Positions 40,190 to 50,246 of a DNA stretch of 64,000 nt are shown here, in pieces; positions within the stretch are counted from its first letter, which is position 1, and each line of letters starts with the position of its first letter. Made by a program: the position numbers and the translations under genes. The stretch lies in contig JAJQJQ010000080.1 in assembly GCA_028622995.1 (NCBI GenBank), positions 1-64,000 of the forward strand, given 5' to 3'. Under the pieces are notes generated by a model. That model did no database searches, was not told the origin of the DNA, and worked only from the letters and a program-made list of their open reading frames with translations. Origin of the DNA: Panagrolaimus kolymaensis. Its lineage: Eukaryota; Nematoda; Chromadorea; Rhabditida; Panagrolaimidae.

Positions 40190-42543
40190 TTACATTTCAA
40201 TTACAAAATTATCATCCGATGGAAAAGCTTTGCGTAGTTCTTCGACGATGGGATCAAAAAGTTTTTTCTCAGTTAAAACGTATCTTTTATCATAACGAAA
40301 TGAGATAGTAAAATGGCAGGTTGGATATTTCTGAAAATGGTACATACATATTATATAACAATCAAAATGGCGAGTTTACCTTCATGAAATCAATGAAAGA
40401 GCCAACATCAAATCGATGAGAAGCAGTAATACCATACAAACGAAATATTTGAAGATTTTTGAAAACTGGAAGCTCAAGAAGTTTTACAAAGGTTTCTTCT
40501 GTAAGTTTGATAGAACCAGTAGGATGAAATGCGCTAAAAAGAACAATAGGTTAATCGCACATTAGTGAAGATAAAGAAACCTTACCATGCAATTTTTCGA
40601 ATATTAGGTAGCTTTTCCATAATTTCTTCAAATGAAACTATTGTACCATCTTCATTTTTAATACAAACATTTGAAAAATAGAGACTTTTGGTTTTTGTAG
40701 CTGAAACAAGCTTCACATATTCCATCCATGATAAACTCTGATTACTTAAAAATAGATACGTAAGATTACAGGAATGAACGTATCCTCCAAGGAGACGAGA
40801 AATAAATGTTAGATATACTCCACCATAATTATGAGTAAAACCATTGAATGGATCAACTTGAGATTGATAGAGAAGGCCATCAATGACCAATTTTTTGGAA
40901 ACAACTTTGTCATCAATAAGCAAATTGGAACCATTTAGGCAAACTTTTGTTGAGTGTTCATTTTCATTTGATGTTAAATAAGCTTTCCATTCAAGTCCAC
41001 CTTTCACATGAAAAAGTTTTTTGATAACAAAATGATCATCATCATTAGCATTTGAAGTTTTTGCAATAGCACTTGGATTTACGGAGGTTGAAGCCTAAAA
41101 AGTAACATTACAAGCTTTTTTAAATGCATAAATTCTACAAAACGTACTGCATCAGAATGGGCGATGGAAGAATTCATTATAACCGCATTCGAATGAACAT
41201 TTGATGGAGGAGCAATTCTTTGTTCCATTTCAGCTATTTTAGACAATAATGCTTTCTTTTCTTTTTCATGAGCTTTACGAAAAGTTTCCAATTTCTTTTC
41301 CATTTCAGCGAGTTTAGCTTTATCGATTTCATGTTGCTTCTTCATACCATAAATCTAAAATGTAAAAACAAAGTTTGTCTTTTTGTTGAGTTAGCAATAT
41401 AAAAAGTGATACTATGTATACAAACACCTATTCTCGGTCCGTTTTGACCAATAAAGAAACTAACTACTTACTCTTTGATCACGATACTTTTCATTTGCAT
41501 TCATCCTATAAATATTTTCCAACAATTTGGTAAAACAATTATCCACAGTTTTACTCAAATATTTCATATGTTGTTCAACATTTTGTCTGAGATCCTTCTT
41601 TTCTTTTTCCAAAGCTTTACGAACATCATCTTGTTCTAATTCGTCGATTCTTGCTTTGTTAGCTTCCCATTGCTTTTCCATATCAAGAATCTAAATCCAT
41701 GGTCAAAATTAGAAAAAGACAAATAGTATTATCAACAAAAATCAAATAAAAGTATAAAAAGCTAACCATTTTGACACGTTGTTTAGCTTCGCATTCCATT
41801 CTAAAAAGTTCTTCATTCCAGCTACATACTTCACATTCATTTGGACGTTGAGAAATATTTGAGCTTTGATTATTATTGATTTGCAGCTGAAGAATCCCAT
41901 ATGTTTGTTGTAATTCTTCATTCTTTTTTTGAAGGTCATCAGCTTTATCATTGAGTTCTTCATTTTTGCTTTGAAGTTCTTTATGCTTTATTTCTAAAGC
42001 CCAGTTCTAAAATATACAAGGAAAGATAACCATATGTATAAAGATAAGAAAATTAACAAACTTGTCACGCGGTGACAGATATTGGTGTCGTCGAGGTTTA
42101 GTTAGATAGTCCTTGGGAGTTGGTTGCATCTGTTATAGCTGGGATCTTCCAAATAAGACAAGAACATATTCACATACATCTTTATTCAGGATAAACAACA
42201 ACCAGCACAACAATAATGTAACACACAACTACGACTACAAAAGTGAGACAAAAGTAAAGCAAACAAAAGTATGTAAATAGGCTGCCATCTTGCTGGCTGT
42301 TTCGTTACAGGACAATCAAGAGGAGCGCGACGTTTGAATGAGAAGAGGAAGGAAGTTGAGGGAAGCACCAATATATGACAAACTAACCTCTTGGACTTTC
42401 TTTTCATATTCAGATTTCCAGGAAGCAATAACAGCATCATAATTTGATTGAAAAGTTGATACAGAATCTCCTGGTAAAGCATTTAATGTGTCATCGAAAT
42501 GAGATCGCGTCGCACCAGAACGGGAAAGATCATGATCATTCAT
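40190..42543 (-). CDS. Coiled-coil protein with paralogous C-terminal domain
   Basis: Seven exons in transcript order: 42543-42388, 42006-41767, 41690-41472, 41354-41148, 41094-40586, 40533-40380 and 40330-40190. All phases join, giving 541 residues. Exon 1 is 156 nt, exactly as in the convergent paralogue at 37504. Residues 1-52 are a variable head. About 53-260 are highly charged Glu/Lys coiled coil (ELQSKNEELNDKADDL, KKQHEIDKAKLAEMEKKLE). About 295-541 are the shared domain: KKLFHVKGGLEWKAYL, NGSNLLI, SLYFSNV, IMEKLPNIRKIAW, FKNLQIFRLYGI and HFTISFR. The repeated LxxLxxL-like spacing suggests a leucine-rich-repeat-like or FTH-like fold, which I cannot confirm. A T-rich acceptor lies 22 bp before the ATG. 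Intron 1 is enlarged by an LTR-like insertion. Confidence 0.8.
42063..42309 (-). mobile_element. Solo-LTR-like insertion in intron 1
   Basis: On the minus strand this 247-bp segment begins TGTAACGAAACAG and ends CCGCGTGACA, so it has the TG...CA ends of an LTR. It contains a TATTTA-like box and an AATAAA poly(A) signal (42181-42186 on the + strand) in LTR order. Base composition is higher in GC than the intron around it. I find no clear target-site duplication (flanks acaaact and ggacaat), so the exact ends or the class (LTR versus other element) are uncertain. It sits between a normal GTTAGT donor and TTTTAG acceptor. Confidence 0.5.
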
Positions 42544-42564
42544 AACGGACAAAAAAAATATTAC

Positions 42565-42862
42565 CTAAAAAAGTAATATTTGTGAAGGAGAAAAAATGGA
42601 TGAAGCACGAAAGAAAGAAAGAAAAAAGAAAACAAAAAAGGCAAGAGAATGACGAAACGGAAAAATTTTCATAAGTTAATCGACGATTTGATGAAATAAA
42701 CAAAATAGAGTGTACCACGCCTTTAGTTAATGCTTTTAAAAATATTTTTTTGTAATTAATGCTTATTATCACGATATATCACTAAATCTTCAGAAATTTG
42801 CAGCAGACAAACTTTTTGATGTTTTTGGTTTCAGAGTAATAAACATAACTTCTTTTGCCTAA
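42565..42862. other. Upstream flank of the minus coiled-coil gene
   Basis: Contains the likely trans-splice acceptor (CT at 42565-42566 on the + strand, 22 bp before the ATG) and then AT-rich DNA. I see no other feature before the inverted-repeat arm. Confidence 0.5.
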
Positions 42863-43161
42863 GTTCAAAACTGCGCATAAAGAAAAAGACAAACAATAAT
42901 AGTCTTTTGGAAAGTTCTTCGATTTTTTTTGTTGTTTGCTGGTATGATGAAGATCTGACCTTTTTTTAATAGCTTTTTTCGCTTATTTATATTTTTTTTC
43001 TTCTTTATTTAATTTCGATTATTAAGAAACCGACCATTTTATTTTTAATGAAGCAATTTAAACAAATTAATTAATTGAAATTAAGCGTGAGAAGGATTTT
43101 CTTTAATTTTAATTCCATAAAAAATTTGAGTTAAAAATAATACATTGGTTTCATGAAATTT
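42863..43161 (-). repeat. Inverted-repeat arm 1
   Basis: About 299 bp whose reverse complement matches 46839-47134 at roughly 90% or better, by eye. The best-conserved part covers gttgtttgctggtatgatg, gaagatctgacc and ttaatagcttttttcgc. No coding frame is conserved. Confidence 0.85.
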
Positions 43162-43282
43162 ATAAGAAAAGCAACAGTAAAGCTTTATTTCGATTGGGCA
43201 TGCATGGCATTTTTTTTGGCGTGCCTTTTATTGATCTTTCTTTATAAATATAAAGAATCGCATAGAAAAAAGCAATTTATAG

Positions 43283-43555
43283 TTTACATCGATGGACATC
43301 AAAAAAAAAGTTAAGTCCATTTTTTGCATGCGCAGTTTGTTGAACGATATTAACATGCATGACATGACAAACAAAGGCGCGCAAAAGAAAACGTCTTTTT
43401 TAATCTTGACCTTTGCAACAAAAATTGATTCTTTTTTTTCATCTCCTTCATCCATGGCAAAAAAAAACTTTAAGAGTCTTCCATTTATTATTAAAAATAT
43501 GCGTGCTTTTCCGAATATTTTATTAGTTTTTTTAATGATTTTTAATATTTTTTAA
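43283..43555 (+). repeat. GGCGCGC repeat, copy 1
   Basis: Shares with the copy at 43975 the order: attttttgcatg, a second catgcatg ~30 bp later, GGCGCGCAAA, a T run, ttgacctttg, an attgattttt block, and aatattttatt at the end. GC-rich motifs within an AT-rich setting make it stand out. Confidence 0.7.
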
Positions 43556-43590
43556 TTTTGTAATGCAAATTCATTTTTTAAAGATCAATA

Positions 43591-43930
43591 AATTTGACAG
43601 ACCTACAAAAACATGTGGTTGCCAAAGATATCGAACTAAAAAACCTCGTAACAACATTTGATCAAATCTTCAATCCCAATCGATGAATAATTAGCCACAC
43701 AAATCTCACGAATTGGTTATATTCTTGCATCCGAAAAATTCGATGAATGGTTTGATGTAACACCAAATTCTTTAATAACTCTCATTTATTCGATGGACAT
43801 GTTATTAAACGTGTTTAGAACCTTGCCTGAAACGAAAATAAATAGTTTGAGAAAAATAGTTGATGAACATCATATTCGAAGTTATCTATCTAGCTTTAAA
43901 AGATTGGAATATAACAAGGAAGAGATTTGA
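43591..43930 (+). pseudogene. Broken unassigned reading frame
   Basis: Frame 1 (43591-43686) encodes an LTDLQKHVVAKDIELKNLV-type peptide and ends at TGA. The adjacent frame from 43691 stays open for 79 codons (ISRIGYILASEKFDEWF ... SLRKIVDEHHIRSYL) and ends at 43930. Residue composition looks protein-like in both parts, and they meet without a start codon or splice site. The simplest reading is a decayed exon or gene fragment with a frameshift and a stop. I do not recognise the family. Confidence 0.35.
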
Positions 43931-43974
43931 AAAGCATAATGTATTTTTGTCGATTTTGTTGTTACATCTAAAAT

Positions 43975-44235
43975 AAAGTTGAATGCATTTTTTGCATGGG
44001 CCATTTTCGACAATATTGGCATGCATGTCCATTACTCGCGCAAATCTTTGAGAAGGATAAACAATGGCGCGCAAACGAAGTTTCCTCCTTTTTAAATTTG
44101 ACCTTTGTAATAATCGATTTTTTTCTTCATCTTTTTTTGTCAAAGATTAATGTAAATCGACGAAAGTCGTCACTAGTTCATTAAAAAAAGGATTAAGTCT
44201 CTTTTGAATATTTTATTTAAATTTTTTTATGGTTT
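43975..44235 (+). repeat. GGCGCGC repeat, copy 2
   Basis: The closest match to copy 1: gcattttttgcatg, ggcatgcatg, atggcgcgcaaacg, ttgacctttgtaataatcgattttt, and a terminal gaatattttatttaaattttt. The small frames across it, on either strand, are not credible genes. Confidence 0.7.
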
Positions 44236-44590
44236 TTTTTTTGAAATTCTTGCATGTGAATGGCAACATGAAAGGCACAAAAAAATGTTTTTAGCCCTTG
44301 TTATTTTATATGATCGCCAAAAGTCTTTCCTGGGAATTGGACAAGGTTGAAAGCTTCTTGAATTTAATGGCAATATCCCAATGGGTATGGACAACCACAC
44401 AACAAGGAAATAAATTGTAATTTTGAAACGAGACAGGTCGAAAGAGTACGCAAAAACTTTTACGACCACATATTTAACTTTGAAAACGAAATAAAAAAAT
44501 AAAAAGAACTCCACCCAAATTTATAGAAAAAAAAATAGTAAAAGTTTTAGAAAAGCTTGTGACGATCATCAATTTGACGAGATGAAAAAA

Positions 44591-44997
44591 TTATGAATCG
44601 GTACTATTATTTTTTTCTTTTCGAATGAAAGAATATTGAATTTTTAAAAGCAATTTTGGAAGGTGCATCAAATTCCCATTCAAGTTAGAAAAAACAGAAA
44701 TTGTATATTCTTTGTTTAGCAATAAATTAAGCTCAATATTTTTTCCATCTAAAAATTATCCTTTTTTTATCCATTCCAATTATAAAAAACCCTACTAATA
44801 TCAACATAAAAAGCTGTGATTTTTTTAATCGAAATATCGTCGTCATGAGAATGTAAATGAATAATTTTACTATTATTTTCGGATCCATTAAACCATTTAA
44901 AACCCAATACTTTTCTATTTTTTAATATAATAAAATCATTTCCAGGTAAAGAAAGATCAAACTTTTGGAAAATTATTTTTTCTTTTATCATTTTCAA
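44591..44997 (-). CDS. N-domain-only member of the BTB-related family
   Basis: Exon 1 is 44997-44796 (phase 1 donor GTAGGG) and exon 2 is 44748-44591; they join to a 119-residue protein (117 if the second ATG at 44991 is used). Exon 1 matches the N-terminal domain of the nearby BTB genes: an IIFQKFDLSLPGNDFIILKN stretch, then FKW and a TAFYVD end at the same phase-1 intron. Exon 2 carries LPKLLLKIQYS, the counterpart of PEILLEIKYSL in the full-length genes, and stops 14 codons later, with no BTB or tail. The gene at 49355-49839 ends at the same point. It could be a functional single-domain paralogue or a truncated copy. The donor is weak. Confidence 0.55.
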
Positions 44998-45337
44998 TCA
45001 AATCCAGCAAAAAAGTAATAAAATTAAATTAGCTAATTTTTTTTGAATTAAAAAAATGAATAAAAATTTTGATTGATTTTTTCCCAAAAAATAAAAAATA
45101 AAAATTGATTTGGCGTTTTTTTCAACACTCGAATCAGCGTTTTTATCTTCTCATTTTTTGACAAACAAAAAACAAAAATGAGTTTTTTTTCTTAGTCATA
45201 AACGTTAAAAAAGAAATTATTGTCGTAACAGACATCGATCGATAAATATAGTAGATTTCTTTTATTTTACATAAAAAAACAATATAAGAATGAAAAAAAT
45301 TTCAAAAATATTTTTCACAAACAAAAGTCAGAAATTT

Positions 45338-46210
45338 TTAAGGCAAATTAATAGTTGCAATTAGAGCTTCTCGAGGCAATGAATTCCAAACTTTTTCATC
45401 AATATTATTTTTTTGTCCTTTCAAAAAATGAATGCATTTTTCTTTTAATTCATCCAAATTTTCTTCAAAAGCTATTTGAGTCATATAACTTATATTTTCT
45501 ACTGAGATGGGACATTCCATGAGTGATTTGAAGCAGGCATTCTGAAAAAACAGAAAAAACTTAAAAAAAGAAAAAAAAGAAGGAGGTTAAAGCGAGCCTA
45601 CTTTTAGTCCTTCAATCGAATGCTTTTTAGCAAAGGAAATCAAATGTTTTTCATTCCCATAAATTTTTTCATTTTTATCATAGCAAAATTTAAAAGCTCG
45701 AGCGACAACTGTTTCATCCAAAAAAGATTCAGAATTTTTGGTTTCAATTTCTGCAACTTTATTTTTTTCATTTGAAACAGGAACAAGCTTCTTTTTCTTA
45801 AGGAATGGAAAAAGAGTGGAAGTATCAAAAATAACATTTTCCATTTTGTTTTTAATAGAATATTTTATTTCCAATACAATTTCTGGATTAAAGTTTGGAT
45901 CTATAGCAGCTAAAAGTTCTTGGTCAAAAATTAAATTTGCGGTATAAAGTCCTTCAGCTATAAAAAATGTTCTATATATTATTATTTTTTTAAAAATAAA
46001 ATTGAGAAAATAAGAAGAAAACTTACTAGCATGAGCATAATAAATTGTTACTCTTTCCAAATATATATCAAGGCTTTGGGTTTTATGAAGGGTTACATAA
46101 TAATGATTACGCCATACCAAATCGAGAACGTTATTATTGTGAAGTTGAATCTTTTCATTTCCATTTCCAGATATATTAATTTTTTTACAAAATGTTCGTT
46201 CGTTTTCCAT
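45338..46210 (-). CDS. BTB-related family protein lacking the BTB core
   Basis: Three exons: 46210-46027, 45957-45602 and 45541-45338 (204 nt), giving 247 residues. The N-domain (1-61) begins MENERTFCKKINISGNG and ends at the family's phase-1 intron. The PEIVLEIKYSI motif follows. Where the full-length genes have FADVIFLTND...HRNIL...SLF, there is only a Lys/Glu linker. The sequence resumes at the end of the BTB fold (ARAFKFCYDKNE ... FAKKHSIEGLK) and continues into the exon-3 helical tail (ENISYMTQIAFEENLDELKE, a BACK-like region). Intron 1 is 69 bp, in frame and free of stops, so a retained form could be translated. A TTTATT at 45261-45266 gives a minus-strand AATAAA. Confidence 0.75.
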
Positions 46211-46394
46211 ATTTGCTTTTATAAAAGTTCGGGAAAATAAAAATTAGACTATTTGTTATGAAAATAAATGTTGGAGGTGCTGCTTTTATGGAAAAAAATG
46301 GAAACTAAAAAAATATTATTTGTCATAAGGAATAGATAGCCAAAAAAAGAATACAAAACAACTTGAATATTTACCATTTAAAGGAAGAAGAAAA

Positions 46395-46630
46395 AATGGG
46401 TAAGACTTTATTTAGATTGCATTGATGGCAAAAAAAAAATTGTCATGCCTCTTTTACTTCGCACTACTCTTTTTAGACAATGAAAAATGGCGCGCAAAAA
46501 AGCCCCTTTTTATTCTTGACTATAGCAATGAATCTATCTTTTTTGTCGATACAATATATAATTCTTAAAGTCGTCATTATTTTAAAGCAGAATTTAGCAA
46601 ATTTTGAATATTTTATTTAAATCTTTTAAA
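46395..46630 (+). repeat. GGCGCGC repeat, copy 3
   Basis: Diverged copy: tttatttagattgcattgatggc, aatggcgcgcaaaaaagcccc, attcttgactatagcaat, and a terminal gaatattttatttaaatc. The start resembles 43175-43210 next to copy 1. Confidence 0.55.
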
Positions 46631-46838
46631 TTTTTTTCTTTTATTATTTTTTATAAAAATTCTTTCTCATAATATAACTGCATTCTTGAGCACGTTTATA
46701 TTATTTGAAAGAAATCACAAAACTTTATTGGAAACTTTTCAATAAAATTAGCTAGCCCACAAATAATGTTAATGACAGACTTCGAAGAGGCTGCAACGAG
46801 TTAAAAATTTTAAAGCGAACAACAATTTTGTTGTTTAC

Positions 46839-47134
46839 AAATTTCATGAAACAATTCGATTATTTTTAACTCAAATTTTTTACGGAATTAAAATTAATGA
46901 AAACACTTCTCACGCTTAATTCCCATTGATTCATTTATTATTATTGCTTCATTCAAAATAAAATGATCGGTTTCTTAATAATCGAAATTAAATAAAGAAG
47001 AAAAAAATATAAATAAGCGAAAAAAGCTATTAAAAAAAGGTCAGATCTTCATCATACCAGCAAACAACAAAAAAATCAAAGAACTTTCCAAAAGACTAAT
47101 ATTGTTTGTCTTTTTCTTTTGCGCAGCTTTGAAC
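46839..47134 (+). repeat. Inverted-repeat arm 2
   Basis: Reverse complement of 42863-43161 with scattered substitutions and 1-2-bp indels; the span aataatcgaaattaaataaag to ggtcagatcttcatcatacc is nearly identical. Together the arms bracket 3.7 kb containing two family genes and three GGCGCGC repeats. Confidence 0.85.
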
Positions 47135-47355
47135 ATACTTTTTTGGCAAGCCTCCTCTAATGTCGCGTGCATCTATCTCTATGAGATTAAAGAGAAAGTG
47201 GCGCGCAAATAAAAAAAGCCTTCTTTTTAAACGTGATCGGTTTTTGCAATAATCGATTCATTTCCTTATTTTCAAACTTACTCTAATAGTTGCATCTTGT
47301 ATATCAAAGAAATGATTCGCATTTTTGAATATTTTATTTTAAATTTTTCCTTTAA
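47135..47355 (+). repeat. GGCGCGC repeat, copy 4
   Basis: Directly abuts arm 2. It has ttttttggcaagcc, gtggcgcgcaaataaaaaaagcc, gtgatcggtttttgcaataatcgattc and a terminal gaatattttattttaaattt. Confidence 0.55.
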
Positions 47356-47528
47356 TTTTTTTTGAAAATAGTAGAATTCACGATTGTGATTAAAAGAATC
47401 TAGAAAAATTGAAAATTCTAACATTTTTATTCCCATTCTTAAAAATAAAACAAATTTTGGTAACTATAAAATAGACACGATTAACATTCTTTTTGAATCC
47501 TTAGGAATTTTATTTTTTCCTTCCATCA

Positions 47529-47583
47529 ATGAATAATGCCGATCAAGAAGTTTCATTGACAGAGCAAGAATTCAACTACGCAG
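47529..47583 (+). CDS. Possible first exon of an unassigned gene
   Basis: An ATG opens an 18-codon frame (MNNADQEVSLTEQEFNYA) that ends in phase 1 at a consensus donor GTCAGT. A phase-compatible acceptor exists at 48495-48497 (TTTTTTTAG), leading into a hydrophobic frame to 48704, but joining them would need a 914-bp intron and is unsupported. Low confidence. Confidence 0.2.
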
Positions 47584-47902
47584 GTCAGTAATTTTATGTA
47601 TGAGAAAATAGCGATGAGTGCGAGTGGAGTGACAATGATAGGTGATTTTTGCATCAAGAATAAGTGCATCGATTATTTTTGATAAAGTACATATTTTATT
47701 GTCGTATGTGGGCGATGGTATTTGGGACAGATGTGATAATTGCCTTGTTTGACATAAAGGAGGAATACATAAGTTTTCTTATATGTATTACAAAATGACA
47801 AACACAATAACAAATAAGTTAATTATCAATTACTACTTTGAGTAGGATAATAACTATAGCAACGAATTACAATACACACGAAGATAATAAATTAGAAGTT
47901 TA

Positions 47903-48100
47903 TTACAACGAAACAAAACCAGGAACAAACAATAAAATAATAGGAATCCAGAAGCAGCACAAAAGTTGAGAATGATGATGAACAATGAAATGAAGATGAA
48001 TAAAATAAGCAAGCTTTAGATTGGCATAGAGACATACGAAGCCAATGATTGATAATGGAAGAAGAATGAAGAAAGAGAGAATAAAGTGGATGGAGGCCAT
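47903..48100 (-). CDS. Candidate small membrane protein, 65 residues
   Basis: The frame starts MASIHFILSFFILLPLSIIG, with a hydrophobic N-terminal segment (about 3-30), a His-rich middle and a second hydrophobic segment (about 48-65). A minus-strand AATAAA overlaps the stop codon (TAATAAA). Codons are less AT-biased than random frames nearby. No family is recognised, and an overlapping frame at 47892-48104 is similarly open, so coding is uncertain. Confidence 0.25.
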   Translation of the reverse strand: MASIHFILSFFILLPLSIIGFVCLYANLKLAYFIHLHFIVHHHSQLLCCFWIPIILLFVPGFVSL

Positions 48101-48109
48101 CCATATGAC

Positions 48110-49350
48110 ATTATAGCCATACTCTTAGAGAGAAGTAGGAATTTTTTAGTCTTTTACTAAACTCTTGACATTTGTTTCAAATGAATTGTAGACATTATTG
48201 ATGCCAGTTGTTGTATAGTAGAGTAATAATTTGAGTTCTTAACTATTGATGAAAGGAATTTTGCTTTCAAACAACTTTTCACAAACCAAAGACAAACTTA
48301 AATTTTGATTTTAATTCTACAACTGGATATGGATTCTTGTGTTTATAAAAATTAAATTTTATCTCACCCAATTATTTAGAAAATAAAATTCGTCAAATAT
48401 TCAAAAAAAAAGTGCAAAAAAATATATAAGAAAACATTGATTATAAACATTGCACATAAAAAAAATTGAAATCATTTTCTTTTCTTTTTTTTTAGCCTTT
48501 TCCATTGCTGCATATTTTTTTGCGAGTTTATTGATTGATTCAAAAAATTCGGCGCTTTTCCATTTTATTTTTCACTTTTTACATTGCTTTTTTGAAGAGT
48601 GCATTTTTTGTTGGTTTTATTTTTTGAATATTTTATTTATTTATTTTTTTGTTTTGTTTATTAATAATTTTTTTTATAAATATGAAAATCATAATTTAAA
48701 GTAATTATCACTCAAGACCACGGGTAATGGTTTCTTTCGATATAAAGTCTAAAGCTGTAAAAAATACCACCAAGGCTGAATGTTACCATAGCGTTGGAGC
48801 AAAAACATCGATAATCCACGTGTGTCCGCCATCGCCAATTATTTCTGATTCAGTTTTTAAAGCTAGAAAAGCTATATATGATGTATGGATACCATACATT
48901 TTAGTAATAAATTTTTATTTTTTTTTAAAATGACAAGAATAAAAGAAAAAAGTATGAAAATCTCTAATTCATCGCATTTAAAATATGTTTACATAAGTAT
49001 CCAATAAATTTTTTGCCATTTGTTTCCTTTGCTTTTTTGTTAATTTTTTAACAGCTTTAAATACACCTAAATTTTCTTTTTTTTATGCTAATATCGATGT
49101 TGTTTTAGAAAGTGTTGGTAGGAAAGATTAAATATGATCACAAATGCAACAACATAAAATTTAACAAGTGTTTTTTAGGAATGCACATATTAATAAAATC
49201 ATAAAATAAAGGGTTTGTTAAATGAAAATATTTTTAATTGAAAAAATAAATGAAAAATCCAAATAAAAACAATGCAATTAACAAAAAAATTATATAATAA
49301 TTCTACAAATAAAAAGTAAGTTTTGTACTTGCTGTTTTTTTCTAGATTAT
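48110..49350. other. Gene-poor AT-rich stretch
   Basis: The only notable frame is 48727-48933 (+), whose region (about 48715-48880) is less AT-rich than its surroundings and looks protein-like on both strands. I cannot assign it, and no splice signals support it. Possibly a decayed mobile-element or gene fragment. Confidence 0.35.
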
Positions 49351-49354
49351 TTCT

Positions 49355-49839
49355 TTAGCGTTTTAAGGAATAATGAATTCTCAACAGAATATTTGGAAAA
49401 GTAACTATTTGGGTTCGATCGTAGGAACCTCGAAACAAAGGGGTTTCATGGATGTCTTTGAAATGGGTAAACAAACGAATGTCTTCGGAATGTGTTAACA
49501 AATGAATTCTGCTCGTTATACCTGGATTTAAATCTTTGGTTGAATATTTTCCATCTAAAGATAAACAAACTAATTTAATGAAAAAATTAAGGAAATAATA
49601 AATAACAAACCTTCGTTAATATAATAAACGAAAATATTATGAAAATTAATTTGGGCTTCATCTGTATGCAAACACACATCAACACAGCCACAAGAGCCTA
49701 GGCTCCATTTGAAATTAACGACATTGTTATCTTTCAAAATTAAAAATTTATTTCCAGATTTCGAGACATTACATTTTTTAAAAACAATAATTTCTTTTTT
49801 CTCTGCGATAAAAAGTAATTTTTTGAAAAGTTCAAACAT
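49355..49839 (-). pseudogene. Truncated N-domain copy of the BTB-related family
   Basis: Exon 1 (to 49611, donor GTTTGT, phase 1) has the N-domain: KKCNVSKSGNKFLILKDNN, VVNFKWSL, FVYYINE. Exon 2 (49554-49355) joins in phase and reaches FPNILLRIHYSLKR, then a stop; no BTB or tail follows. At the site where the family starts MAE or MAK, this copy reads ATC GCA GAG (49809-49801), so the usual start codon is lost. An in-frame ATG at 49839 could replace it, adding MFELFKKLLF. That added segment resembles sequence in intron 2 of the gene at 50247-51376 and may be a former intron. Either a decaying copy or a short protein with a shifted start. Confidence 0.55.
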
Positions 49840-50246
49840 ATTTGGAATTTTCAAAACAGCTCTAATAAAATTCAAATAAAACTCAAAGAATTGCCAAAAA
49901 TAAATGAAAACAAAATAATAATTTTGATCGATTCTCTTCAAACACACACAATCAGGTCAAACTCGACAAAAAATAAATGTATTGTTTTTCTTATTGGCGC
50001 CAAAAAAATGGTTAGTCGGCTGCTCATTTAAGGTAAGGAAAGTTAAATCTTTTAATGCATTAATTGAGTCTATTGCTTGGGCATGAAAGAAGTAAATCAA
50101 AAGCATATTTAAAAAAAAGTTTTGAAGCGGGAATGCTATGCTTTTTTCAATGGTTACAAATAATAGAAAAAGTCATTCAATTTTTATTTTTATAATTACA
50201 TAAAGAAAGTGGAAAAAATATAAAAAATATGATAGAGTGAAAATTT

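Noticed and set aside
42186..42482. 98-residue minus-strand frame
   Set aside because: It lies across exon 1 in the wrong frame and the LTR-like insertion; the spliced frame of the coiled-coil gene explains the coding part.
49400..49430. tRNA T-arm-like gggttcgatcg
   Set aside because: No acceptor, D or anticodon arms fit around it, and it lies in exon 2 of the truncated family copy.
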